Shown: positions 1 to 6,826 of the stretch, piece after piece
Numbering within the stretch: the first letter of the stretch is position 1
Layout of the letters: every line of letters starts with the position of its first letter
From: Deltaproteobacteria bacterium
GTDB taxonomy: Bacteria; Desulfobacterota; Syntrophobacteria; BM002
NCBI GenBank assembly: GCA_017861095.1
Contig: JAGFXI010000350.1
Span: 1-8,369 of the forward strand
Length of the DNA stretch: 8,369 nt
Direction of reading: 5' to 3'
The notes under the pieces: generated by a model
What the model saw: the letters and a program-made list of their open reading frames with translations, nothing else
Told to the model about the DNA's origin: nothing
Databases searched by the model: none
Made by a program: the position numbers and the translations under genes

Positions 1-2
1 GG

Positions 3-437
3 AAACCGGAGCAGTTTCCCTGGCGGGTCACCTGGTTAGGCGAGCACAATCAGGAATCCGACATGGCCTTCTACGCTACCCCCGCCGGCGACCACCTTGT
101 CGGCCCGGGCATCTCCCGCTGCCAGTTCGGGGCCTTCATGCTCACCTATCCGCCCATGCGGGTGTATGACATCTGGGAGGATTCGTTCTTCGACGTGGCC
201 CGGACCAAGCCGGAGCGCCTCCTCCTCGCCGCCATCGACTACTGTGAGGAATCTCAGGTGGCCTACATCGCCGCCCGGCCGCCCCGGAGCTGGTGTCATG
301 CCGTGGCGAGCAGGTACCGCAAGAAGATCATCTACCTCCCCATCGGTCTCTTCTCGCCGGTATTTCTGAAAAAGATGAGAACGTTCCACGTCCTCGACGG
401 CCACCACGTGCGAGAATATGCTCATCAATATATCTAG
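3..437 (+). CDS. Unrecognised protein, C-terminal part (5' end outside window)
   Basis: The frame is open from the left edge, and codons before the first ATG (63) read as ordinary protein, so the gene very probably starts upstream; 144 codons are visible before TAG at 435-437. I do not recognise the family. The visible part is soluble-looking, with no membrane segment, and is rich in aromatic and charged residues. Notable stretches are GPGISRCQFGAFMLTYPP near residues 34-51, an acidic aromatic stretch (YDIWEDSFFD), and a His-rich C-terminus (FHVLDGHHVREYAHQYI) with four histidines. Two cysteines (in DYCEES and SWCHA) are not arranged as a metal site. Third positions are G/C-rich, which supports coding here over the overlapping minus-strand frame. 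The next gene follows after 92 nt on the same strand, so co-transcription is possible. Function is unknown. Confidence 0.6.
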   Translation, partial: KPEQFPWRVTWLGEHNQESDMAFYATPAGDHLVGPGISRCQFGAFMLTYPPMRVYDIWEDSFFDVARTKPERLLLAAIDYCEESQVAYIAARPPRSWCHAVASRYRKKIIYLPIGLFSPVFLKKMRTFHVLDGHHVREYAHQYI

Positions 438-516
438 GCGGGCTAAAATCTTCTTCTCTGGCCGGGCATAACCGGAAATCGTCTACGTCGCTGGAAGAAG
501 AGCTGGACTCATGAGA

Positions 517-523
517 AAGGAGG
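517..523 (+). promoter_or_regulatory. Shine-Dalgarno that fixes a GTG start
   Basis: AAGGAGG lies 6 nt before the GTG at 530. This near-perfect site chooses GTG 530 as the start of the YtfJ-like gene; the encoded N-terminus then reads as a normal signal peptide. Confidence 0.7.
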
Positions 524-529
524 AGACCT

Positions 530-1066
530 GTGGCAAGAATACTGTTGATTTCATGGCTGGCAGTTTTCCTGACGGGCTCTGCGGCCGCCACGGGGGAACT
601 CAAGGTCGGCGACCGCGCTCCTGATTTCACCCTTCAAGATCCCACGGGAAAGACCTATACTCTCGAGGCTCCCGAGTTTCGGGGGAAGGTCCTTTCGATC
701 TTCTACGTGGACCCGGACGAATCCGACATGAACGAGCATGTCTCCGAGGCGCTGAAAAAGGCGGCCGACGGCAAGATCCTGGATCGCACCTACTACAAGG
801 GCTTCGGGATCACGAATCTCAAGGCAACCTGGAAGCCCAACGTGATCATCAAGGCCATGGTAAAGAGCAAACAGGAAAAGTACGACACCACCATTCTCCT
901 CGACTACGACTTCACCATCTTGAACCTGTGGGGTCTCCAGAACGATTCATCCAACCTTGTCGTGCTGGACAAGGAGAGAATCTGCCGGTACCTCTACAAG
1001 GGACAGATACCGGCCTCGGAGATCCCTCGCATCATCGCTCTCATCAAGGAATACGAGGGGAAGTGA
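530..1066 (+). CDS. YtfJ-like secreted thioredoxin-fold protein
   Basis: 178 residues starting at GTG with a strong Shine-Dalgarno. Residues 1-21 form a signal peptide: charged MAR, a hydrophobic core (ILLISWLAVFLTG), then small residues SAAA before the likely cleavage site, so the mature protein should be periplasmic. A redoxin-like domain follows: KVGDRAPDFTLQDPTGK (residues 25-41) is the usual peroxiredoxin/TlpA opening, and FRGKVLSIFYVDPDES marks the first strand of the fold. The C-terminal SSNLVVLDKE...YKGQIP...EIPRIIALI matches the end of E. coli YtfJ as I remember it. The position where redoxins carry the catalytic cysteine reads DPDESD, and the only cysteine of the mature protein lies late (ERICRY), so thiol redox activity is unlikely. 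YtfJ has no established reaction. The gene sits 19 nt before the iron-sulfur flavoprotein gene, probably in the same transcript. Confidence 0.75.
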   Translation: MARILLISWLAVFLTGSAAATGELKVGDRAPDFTLQDPTGKTYTLEAPEFRGKVLSIFYVDPDESDMNEHVSEALKKAADGKILDRTYYKGFGITNLKATWKPNVIIKAMVKSKQEKYDTTILLDYDFTILNLWGLQNDSSNLVVLDKERICRYLYKGQIPASEIPRIIALIKEYEGK

Positions 1067-1085
1067 CGAAAAGGGAGGTGCTTTC

Positions 1086-1967
1086 ATGAATCGAATTCTC
1101 GCCCTCGTGGCTTCGCCACGGAGACTTGGAAACAGCGAGCTCATGGCCAAAGAGATCAGCCGCAACCTCTCGCAACCACACCGGCTTCAGCTCGTCCGCC
1201 TGCCCGACATGGATATCCGGCCTTGTCGCGCCTGTTACACCTGTCTCTACGATGAGCACACCTGCTCACAGGATGATGATTTCTCTCGGATCCTTGAGGC
1301 GATTTTGAAGGCGGACGCCTTCATCCTGGCGGCTCCCGCCTATCTCCTCGCTGCAAATGCCAGCCTGAAGCGCTTCCTGGACCGGGGGCTCTCTCTCCAT
1401 CACCACTTCCGGGAACTTTGGGGGAAACCCGCGATCGCGGTCACCGTGGCCGGCATCCCGGGCATGGAGGGATACACCAAGCTCTGCCTAGAAAGCGCCG
1501 CCCGGCTCATGGGTCTCGAGCTCAAGGCGAGCGAGGTGGTCTACGGGGCCCTGCCGGGGGAGGTGTTCCTCGACGAAGGCAACCGGCAGGTCGCAAGAGA
1601 TCTCGCCGTCGCTCTCTTCGGCCCCCCGCCGCCATGGCGCAGCCTTCCGTGGCGCTGCCCCGCCTGCGGCGGCGACACTTTCCGCTTCCTGGGGCCGGAT
1701 CGGGTCCGCTGCATGACCTGTAGCAGCCCCGGGAGGGTTGAGGTGAAGGAGGGTCAGATCACCTTCGCGGTGGAGCCTCCCGAGGATCACTTCTTTCTCA
1801 CGGTTGAGGGGGCCGTCCGCCACGGCGAATGGCTTAGGCAGATGAAAGAGCGGTTCCAGGCGAAGAAGCAGGAACTCAAGGCTATCTGTCTCCCCTACCT
1901 CCACGACGGCGAGTGGCTCGAGAGCAGGGGAGTTCCGGGTAGCGCTCAGGGGAAGGCCCAAAAGTGA
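1086..1967 (+). CDS. Iron-sulfur flavoprotein (NADPH-FMN reductase fold) with C-terminal zinc ribbon
   Basis: 293 residues. The ATG at 1086 follows GGGAGGTG with normal spacing; the frame is open further upstream, but that part overlaps the previous gene and lacks this signal. Residues 1-178 are a flavodoxin-like domain: MNRILALVASPRRLGNSE is the FMN phosphate-binding loop, and APAYLLAANASLKRFLDR (84-100) matches the second flavin-binding segment of NADPH-dependent FMN reductases. Cys47, Cys50, Cys53 and Cys60 form the compact C-x2-C-x2-C-x6-C motif that binds a 4Fe-4S cluster in the Isf family, which passes electrons between ferredoxin-type donors and FMN-linked acceptors. Family members are usually near 190 residues. 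Here a Pro-rich linker (180-183) leads to a second four-cysteine site, CPAC (191-194) and CMTC (209-212), spaced like a zinc ribbon or rubredoxin-like knuckle, then a charged tail. The electron partner is unknown. Confidence 0.82.
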   Translation: MNRILALVASPRRLGNSELMAKEISRNLSQPHRLQLVRLPDMDIRPCRACYTCLYDEHTCSQDDDFSRILEAILKADAFILAAPAYLLAANASLKRFLDRGLSLHHHFRELWGKPAIAVTVAGIPGMEGYTKLCLESAARLMGLELKASEVVYGALPGEVFLDEGNRQVARDLAVALFGPPPPWRSLPWRCPACGGDTFRFLGPDRVRCMTCSSPGRVEVKEGQITFAVEPPEDHFFLTVEGAVRHGEWLRQMKERFQAKKQELKAICLPYLHDGEWLESRGVPGSAQGKAQK

Positions 1968-1977
1968 GAGGATTCCT

Positions 1978-2071
1978 GCCGGGATAGATCGATTTTCCTT
2001 GCAATTTTGCGAGACTTATCCCATCGTTGGAGACGATCATCTATCCGAGAGCGCCGGGATTTGCATTCCCG
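1978..2071 (+). promoter_or_regulatory. Structured leader upstream of speDE with competing pairings
   Basis: The 190 nt between the flavoprotein and speD hold several short stems. GGGATA (1981-1986) can pair with TATCCC (2017-2022). ATCGT (2023-2027) pairs with ACGAT (2033-2037) around a 5-nt loop. CGGGA (2055-2059) pairs with TCCCG (2067-2071) around a 7-nt loop. GGATAGAT (1982-1989) is also fully complementary to ATCTATCC (2039-2046), so the first stem and this longer pairing exclude each other. GCCGGGAT occurs twice (1978-1985 and 2053-2060). I could not match this to a known SAM riboswitch class and saw no clear -35/-10 pair. A role in speDE control is inference; the stems are few and short enough to be partly chance. 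Confidence 0.35.
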
Positions 2072-2105
2072 ACGAACGAGCCCGGCCGGATCTCCTCAGG
2101 ACCAG

Positions 2106-2132
2106 GACGTAAGGGTATCCATATGACGTAAG
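2106..2132 (+). repeat. Direct repeat GACGTAAG before speD
   Basis: GACGTAAG occurs at 2106-2113 and again at 2125-2132, a spacing of 19 bp, shortly before the speD start. Two equal half-sites about two helical turns apart could be an operator. Alternatively the repeat is coincidental in a short gap. Confidence 0.25.
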
Positions 2133-2157
2133 TGCGCTGGCAGGCGAAGAGCGGCTG

Positions 2158-2556
2158 ATGACGATGAAATCGCTAGGACGACATCTCATTATCGAACTTT
2201 TCCACTGTGATCGCGCCATCCTGAACGACCAGAAAACGCTCGAGAACTACCTGCTGGAGGCGGTCAGGCTCTCCGGCGCCACCACCATCCAACCATTTTT
2301 TCACCACTTCTCACCTCACGGCATCAGCGGGATCATCCTCATCGCCGAGTCCCACTTCGCGGTGCATACCTGGCCCGAGTATGGCTACTGCGCCCTGGAT
2401 ATCTTCACCTGCGGGGAGCAGATCAAGGCGCAGGAGGCGCTGGTTTTCCTGAGAGGGAAGCTCGGAGCTGGAACCGTATCCACCATGGAGATCAAGCGCG
2501 GCATCCTTGATCTCCCCCAGTCAGAGATCCGCCACAAACCCGATCAGGGATCATGA
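2158..2556 (+). CDS. speD: S-adenosylmethionine decarboxylase proenzyme
   Basis: 132 residues, normal for the short bacterial/archaeal class 1b enzyme. It removes the carboxyl group of AdoMet to make the aminopropyl donor for spermidine; it is cytosolic. The proenzyme cuts itself before Ser65, which becomes the pyruvoyl cofactor: the motif ESHFAVHTWPEYGY (64-77) is almost textbook. His70 (processing) and Cys85 (proton donor, in DIFTCG) match the T. maritima residues His68 and Cys83, and SPHGISG (52-58) is also conserved. ATG 2158 and ATG 2164 are both possible; starting at 2164 gives MKSLGRHL, the usual family N-terminus with Ser63 as pyruvoyl residue, while 2158 sits better behind the weak GAAGAG (2146-2151). 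The stop codon overlaps the start of speE, so the two are translated together. Confidence 0.95.
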   Translation: MTMKSLGRHLIIELFHCDRAILNDQKTLENYLLEAVRLSGATTIQPFFHHFSPHGISGIILIAESHFAVHTWPEYGYCALDIFTCGEQIKAQEALVFLRGKLGAGTVSTMEIKRGILDLPQSEIRHKPDQGS

Positions 2557-3326
2557 TGAGCGAGCAGTTCTGGTTTGCCGAGGACGGCGCCGAGAATGTG
2601 GTGATCTTGTTCCGCGCCCGCCACCGGGTCTACGCCGGGAAATCCCGGTACGCGAGAATTGACGTTATCGATACCGTGGAGTACGGGCGAGTGCTCTTCC
2701 TGGATGGGATCGTTCAGTCGGCGGCCCTCGATGAATTCATCTACCACGAAAGCCTCGTCCACCCGGCCATGCTTGTCCACCCCGCGCCCCGGAGCGTGTG
2801 CGTCATCGGCGGAGCCGAAGGAGCGACCATCCGAGAGGTGGCAAAATACGGGGACGTACGCCGTATAGTCATGGTGGACATTGACGGAGAGCTCGTTGAG
2901 GTGTGTCGTCGCCACCTCCCGGAGTGGAGCGCCGGTGCTCTCGAGGACCGACGCCTGGAGCTCCATATCGCGGACGGCCGTCGCTATCTCGAGGAGGCCA
3001 AAGAGACCTTCGATGTCATCCTCGTCGATCTCGGTGATCCCACGGCGGGGAGCCCTGCCGTCTCCCTCTTCACCCGCGAGTTCTACGATCTCGTCTTTCG
3101 TCGCCTGACCTCACAGGGGCTTGCCTGCTTCCAGGGAGAAGATCTCCAGCCCAACCGTCTGGCGTTTCATGCGCGGATGGTGATCGAAGGTCAGCCGTTC
3201 CGCCTCCGCTACCTCTCCCCGGCCTTCCTGAGTTGCCTCTTCCGACTGCCCGCCTATGTGGAGGAGGCCTACGCCCGGTATCGGGAGATCATGACCGACG
3301 CGAGGCCGTGCACTTTTCAACCCTAG
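2553..3326 (+). CDS. speE: Spermidine synthase (polyamine aminopropyltransferase), divergent C-terminus
   Basis: 257 residues. The start ATG overlaps the speD stop (ATGA), with a second ATG at 2556. The enzyme transfers the aminopropyl group from decarboxylated AdoMet to putrescine, directly after SpeD. The N-terminal beta region has WFAE (7-10), YAGKSRY (27-33), IDVIDT (36-41) and VLFLDG (47-52). The substrate-site stretch Q55...DEFIYHE (60-66) is intact. The Rossmann motif is GGAEGATIREV (86-96) in place of the usual GGGDGG; VDID (108-111) binds the nucleoside side, and VDLGDP (158-163) carries the catalytic aspartate. After LFTREFYDLVFRRL the sequence departs from the family and lacks the usual late stretch with IPSF-like and W-G-F segments, so it is shorter than the typical 270-290 residues. 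Codon bias stays coding-like to the end and no alternative frame rescues a family C-terminus, so I do not call a frameshift. Which amine it uses could differ. Confidence 0.9.
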   Translation: MMSEQFWFAEDGAENVVILFRARHRVYAGKSRYARIDVIDTVEYGRVLFLDGIVQSAALDEFIYHESLVHPAMLVHPAPRSVCVIGGAEGATIREVAKYGDVRRIVMVDIDGELVEVCRRHLPEWSAGALEDRRLELHIADGRRYLEEAKETFDVILVDLGDPTAGSPAVSLFTREFYDLVFRRLTSQGLACFQGEDLQPNRLAFHARMVIEGQPFRLRYLSPAFLSCLFRLPAYVEEAYARYREIMTDARPCTFQP

Positions 3327-3383
3327 CGTGACTTTATCTCTTCAGGGTCCAGTGAGTTTGGGAGCGAGGGGACGTGTGGCGGG

Positions 3384-3827
3384 CTATTCTTCTCTTGTTT
3401 CTCCTTCAGGCACAGCCCGCTCGAGGAGGAGACCGTCTTCGCCGTCAGCGTAGTAGGATTCCATTTTCTCCACTTGCCCAAATCCAAGTCTCTCGTAAAA
3501 CCTTCGTGCCCCGTGGTTTCCCACCCGTACCTCCAGGCGAAGGGGGATCCCCGGCGAACGCCGGATAACCTCTTCGACCAGGCGGGTGCCGATGCCCTGG
3601 CGTCGATGCCTTCGAGCCACCACCAGGGAGACCAGGTGGCCCTTCGGAGTGAACACCACGTAGCCGACGATCTCCTCGCCCTCCGCCACCAGGAAGTTCT
3701 CGGGGTAGCGGATGGAGAGGAGGAAAAGCTCCCACGCGGCGAGCTGGGATTTGGGCGCCGCCTGCGCCTCGACGCGGAGCAGTTGCAGCAGGTCCCGGGA
3801 CTGCACGGGTCGAATCGTGATATCCAT
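3384..3827 (-). CDS. GNAT-family N-acetyltransferase (RimI-like)
   Basis: 147 residues, typical of a single-domain GNAT. These enzymes move an acetyl group from acetyl-CoA to an amine, often a protein N-terminus or a small metabolite. The start MDITIRPVQ is the usual GNAT opening; the frame is open further upstream, but that part runs into the preceding gene's end and is not GNAT-like. Landmarks: FLVAEGEEIVGYVVF (45-59, strands 2-3), LVSLVVARRHRRQGIG (65-80) with the R-x-x-G-x-G acetyl-CoA pyrophosphate loop, and VGNHGARRFYERLGF (102-116) with Asn104 and the probable general-acid Tyr111. The substrate cannot be told from sequence. No good Shine-Dalgarno is visible. The gene lies 82 nt behind the dynamin-like gene on the same strand and converges on speE with a 57-nt gap. 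Confidence 0.85.
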   Translation of the reverse strand: MDITIRPVQSRDLLQLLRVEAQAAPKSQLAAWELFLLSIRYPENFLVAEGEEIVGYVVFTPKGHLVSLVVARRHRRQGIGTRLVEEVIRRSPGIPLRLEVRVGNHGARRFYERLGFGQVEKMESYYADGEDGLLLERAVPEGETREE

Positions 3828-3909
3828 GGGTGACAAAACAGAACTTGAGGGGATGCCGTGGTACCGTCGGCCTCCGCGGCAGAACAGAAGCGACCGGGAG
3901 GTGGCCTCT

Positions 3910-6223
3910 TCAGTGCCTCGCCGCTCCGGCGGGAGACCAACCAATGCTCCGCTCAAGCGCTCGCAGCTGCTCCTCAGCGTACTGGAGTCGGTGGAGGAGA
4001 ATGGCCAGATCTTCAGATACGTCCTGCTGGCTCACCCCTCGTCGCTCCGCGGCCTCCTGGATGTGGCCGATGTCGACCATGGTCGCCTCGCCGAAATCCC
4101 GGAATACCTGGACGAGCGCCTCGACGTAGTGGTCCACAAAGGCGAAAAGATAGGCGAACTTGAAGTTCTCGCGGTAATTCATGAAATAGGTGAGGAGCTC
4201 GTTCTGGGTCTCCTGTTTCACCAGGGCCACTGCCTCCTGGAAGAGTTGCACGCTCGTCTCCGTCTCGTCCTTCGCCGGACCCCGCCGGAAGACGCGGTCC
4301 TTGAGCCCCGAAAAGAATTGCCGGAGCCGGCCGAGACCAAAGCGGATGAGAAGAGACCCACGGCCCACAGCCTCGGACTGCTGGAGAAAGGCCGAAAAGG
4401 GCGGTGGTTTCAGCGCCGGCCGTCGCGGTAGGGGGAGGGTCTCCGGGGTCTCGAGAGCGACCGGGACATCGCGGGCGGTGAGGCTCGTCTGGTATTGCCT
4501 GAGGGCATGTCCGAGGAGATCCCAGTATGCTGCGGCTGCTTCCACGAGCTGTTGCTCGATCTCTTCCTCTCTTGTCTTCGCAAAGTCGATGACCTTCAGA
4601 TTCACCGATCTCTTCCTCTCTTGTCTTCGCAAAGTCGATGACCTTCAGATTCACCCTGTCCACGAGGTGACGCGACAAGGCCTTCCGGAAGTCCTGATAG
4701 AAAAGGTGGAGGTTTTCCACGAGCTGTCGGGGCTCCGCCATCTCGGTCCGATCAAAGCGCTCCACCGGGTGGTCGGCGATCATGGTGAGGGTGTCGTCGG
4801 CGATCCGCCCCTTCTGGTTGTCAAAGAAGGAATCCACCGCGCTTCGTATGCCGATCTTCAGGGAGTCCCGGAGACCGTCCAGGGTGTGCTTCACCGTGGT
4901 GATCACCGCCGTCACCGAGTCCTGGCGCTTCCTGAGCTCGTCGGCCAGCTCCTTGAGCTCTTTCACATCCCGCGAGAGCAGCCCCTGCCGCGTACTTACG
5001 GAATCCCGCATACTATGGGTGACCCGCTGCAGGTGGCCGAGGACACCGCCATAGAGCAGCCGGTTTCTTTCTCGGTTGATGAGGTGTTGAAACTCGGCAA
5101 CGAATTCATCGTAGCCCCGGCGCGAGGCCTGGACCAGATCTTTCTCGGCATGCCAGCCTTCCAGCCGCCGCTGTTCCCGCGGCGAGAGGCTTCTCTGGCC
5201 GTCGCCCGACTCCAGCACGTGGAGAAGAGCCGAGAAGGTGTAGACCTTGGCGTCGGGCGCCAGGAGACGAAGCTCTTCGGCCGCCCGTATCCGGAGCCGC
5301 TCGAGATCCGCTACGCTTCCGTGTTCGTCCAGATCGGCATTGAGAATAAAGAGGGTCTGGGGCAGCAACCGGAGAATCTTGATTGCCTCGATGAGCTTCA
5401 CGTCGGCCTGACGCACGCCGATCCGGCTGCTGAGGAGGTAGAGAATCCCGTGACTGCTGAGCAGATAATCCTGCAGAAGGGCAAAGTGAAGCGGATTGGG
5501 TGAATCGCTCCCCTGGCAGTCACCGATCTCAACCGATTCCCCCAGCCAGGGGATAGGGAGCTGAAGCTCGATGTCGCGCAGGTATACCGCCTGAGACTCC
5601 TGCCCCACGAAGTCCTGGTGGCGGTGGAGATCTTGGGCGGTGAACTCGAGGCGAACCGGGTTTTCTCCCACATGGACGCCCAGGGTCTTGAACCCCTCCA
5701 GGTACGCATTGATGAGCACCACCTGGGGATCGAAGGTGTCGTGGTCGGCCGGATGATCCCGCCGCACATCCTCGAGGACACCCTGGAGGGCGCGCCGATC
5801 ATTCTCTCGCCGCAGGTCAAGAGGACCCAGCCCCTCCTGGACCGAAGGGAGCCCCACCAGGGCGAGGGCCTCGTTCAGCTCAGCATTGATCTCCGACCAG
5901 GACTTGATCTCCACCCATCCCCGCTCCTTGGCGCCCGATCGGATGCGAGTAATAAAGGCGGTAATGATGCCGGCTCCCCGCTTGAGGAGGTCCCGGCCCT
6001 GGATGGCATTGATGAAGGTGCTCTTTCCGGCCTTCACCGAGCCCACCACCGCGATCCGAAGCGTCTGCTCGTCGAGCGATGCCGTCACCGCCTCCAGACT
6101 TCGGCGCCAATATGCCATCTGGGCAGAGTCGTGCCTGAAGAGGGGCGCCAACTCACCCGTCAGGGTCTCCAGGATTTGCCCCAGCTTCTTCAAATCCTGT
6201 TGAGGGTCGAGATCAGACTGCAT
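3910..6223 (-). pseudogene. Dynamin-like GTPase gene, frame broken by 49-bp duplication
   Basis: From ATG 6223 the frame encodes 539 good residues to about 4607, then goes out of frame and runs on for 197 Arg/Pro/Gly-rich residues to a stop at 4013. The true C-terminal frame resumes from about 4606 to TGA at 3910. Removing one copy of the duplication (4558-4655) gives one 754-residue frame. Numbered from 6223: P-loop GSVKAGKST (61-69), switch I threonine near 88 (GAGIITAFITRI), DxxG as DCQG (235-238), and a G4-like NADLDE near 295, then long helical charged segments (SRDVKELKELADELRKR). This is the layout of bacterial dynamin-like proteins, which bind and remodel membranes. No clear transmembrane span is present; the segment near LLIRFGLGRLRQFFSGL could be an amphipathic membrane contact. 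The start overlaps greA by 11 nt and has no Shine-Dalgarno; TTG 6244 with GGAGG 11 nt upstream is the alternative. Function if intact: membrane GTPase, substrate unknown. Confidence 0.75.
4558..4655. repeat. Perfect 49-bp tandem duplication
   Basis: Positions 4558-4606 and 4607-4655 are identical, copy directly after copy, both beginning GATCTCTTCCTCTC and ending CAGATTCACC. The base before each copy is also the same (C), so the identity runs 50 bp at a period of 49. In the minus-strand gene each copy encodes VNLKVIDFAKTREEEI. Because 49 = 16x3+1, the extra copy shifts the reading frame. Lack of any difference between copies means it is recent or artificial. Confidence 0.95.
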
Positions 6224-6689
6224 AGGAGATATCGATGATTTCAAACCGCTTCACGCCTCCAGGCGCCCGAACCTGGACCTCATCCCCGACCTCCTTGCCG
6301 ATGATGGCTCGGCCGATGGGTGAGGTCACCGAGATGGTGCCGCTGGCGAGGTCCGACTCAAATGGCCCGACGAGCCGGTAGCGCACCTCTTCTCCCGTGT
6401 CCTGGTTTTCCAGCGCTACGGTGCTCCCAAAGACCACTCGCTCCGGCGGAGCTTTCGGGGGTTCCACCACCTCGCACTCGCTCAGCTTCTTGTAGAGATC
6501 GTTGATCTTCCCCTCGAGAAGGGCCTGCCTCTCCTTGGCCGCCTCAAATTCGGCATTCTCGGTGATGTCACCGTGGCGGCGGGCCTCGGCTATTGCCTCG
6601 ATCACCCGGGGCCGCTCCTCCTGCTGGAGCCGTTGGACCTCAGCCCAGAGACGATCATACCCCTCCCGGGTGATAGGAATGCGATTCAT
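6213..6689 (-). CDS. greA: Transcription elongation factor GreA
   Basis: 158 residues, the normal GreA length. GreA enters the secondary channel of RNA polymerase and stimulates cleavage of backtracked RNA. The N-terminal coiled coil (residues about 8-75) carries the tip HGDITENAEFEAAKERQ, with the catalytic-tip acids Asp41 and Glu44. The C-terminal FKBP-like domain has TVALENQDTGEEVRYRLVGP and ends with the family signature SPIGRAIIGKEVGDEV. ATG 6689 is preceded by AAGGAG (6701-6696) at 6 nt, so the start is secure. A promoter and a terminator-like hairpin lie in the 284 nt upstream. The 3' end overlaps the start of the dynamin-like gene by 11 nt, so the two are probably co-transcribed and translationally linked. 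Confidence 0.96.
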   Translation of the reverse strand: MNRIPITREGYDRLWAEVQRLQQEERPRVIEAIAEARRHGDITENAEFEAAKERQALLEGKINDLYKKLSECEVVEPPKAPPERVVFGSTVALENQDTGEEVRYRLVGPFESDLASGTISVTSPIGRAIIGKEVGDEVQVRAPGGVKRFEIIDISYAV

Positions 6690-6776
6690 GGTGAACTCCT
6701 TCCTCGCGCGTTTACCCTTTCTGCGGCATCAGGCGGGGCCAAGCCCTTCAGGAAAAACAGCAGACATGTCCCAGGC

Positions 6777-6811
6777 AAAACGAAAGCCCCGGCTCTTCCA
6801 GCAGCCAGGGC
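6777..6811 (-). terminator. Intrinsic terminator-like hairpin in the greA leader (possible attenuator)
   Basis: Read on the minus strand, GCCCTGGCT (6811-6803) pairs with AGCCGGGGC (6794-6786) as a 9-bp stem with one G-U pair and an 8-nt loop, followed at once by TTTCGTTTT (6785-6777). The form is that of a rho-independent terminator. It lies downstream of the predicted greA start site and about 90 nt before the greA ATG. It could end read-through from the upstream gene, attenuate greA, or both. Confidence 0.6.
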
Positions 6812-6826
6812 ATCCACCGTCTTTTT

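Noticed and set aside
36..428. Minus-strand open frame opposite the first gene
   Set aside because: Composition is Gly/Val/Glu-rich shadow type and codon bias favours the plus strand.
449..501. Inverted repeat TCTTCTTC/GAAGAAGA between the first two genes
   Set aside because: Low-complexity arms with a 37-nt loop and no T-tract; likely chance.
957..1085. Upstream extension of the flavoprotein frame
   Set aside because: It overlaps the YtfJ-like gene in another frame, and the ATG at 1086 has a strong Shine-Dalgarno and begins the flavodoxin motif directly.
1968..2157. Known SAM riboswitch or a clear sigma-70 promoter before speD
   Set aside because: No recognisable conserved core of a SAM riboswitch class and no -35/-10 pair at acceptable spacing could be found by eye.
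3379..3420. Inverted repeat GCGGGCT/AGCCCGC as a terminator between speE and the GNAT gene
   Set aside because: The loop is 28 nt and no T-rich tract follows on either strand.
3828..3956. Upstream extension of the GNAT frame
   Set aside because: The added residues are not GNAT-like and run into the end of the dynamin-like gene; MDITIRP is the normal family start.
4013..4606. The long out-of-frame tail of the GTPase frame (197 residues) as a real C-terminus
   Set aside because: It is Arg/Pro/Gly-rich with the look of a shifted frame, while the other frame over the same bases gives normal helical protein and becomes continuous when the duplicate is removed.
4190..5503. 437-residue plus-strand open frame
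   Set aside because: It is the antisense of the dynamin-like gene; such long frames are common opposite GC-rich genes, and it shows no recognisable domain.
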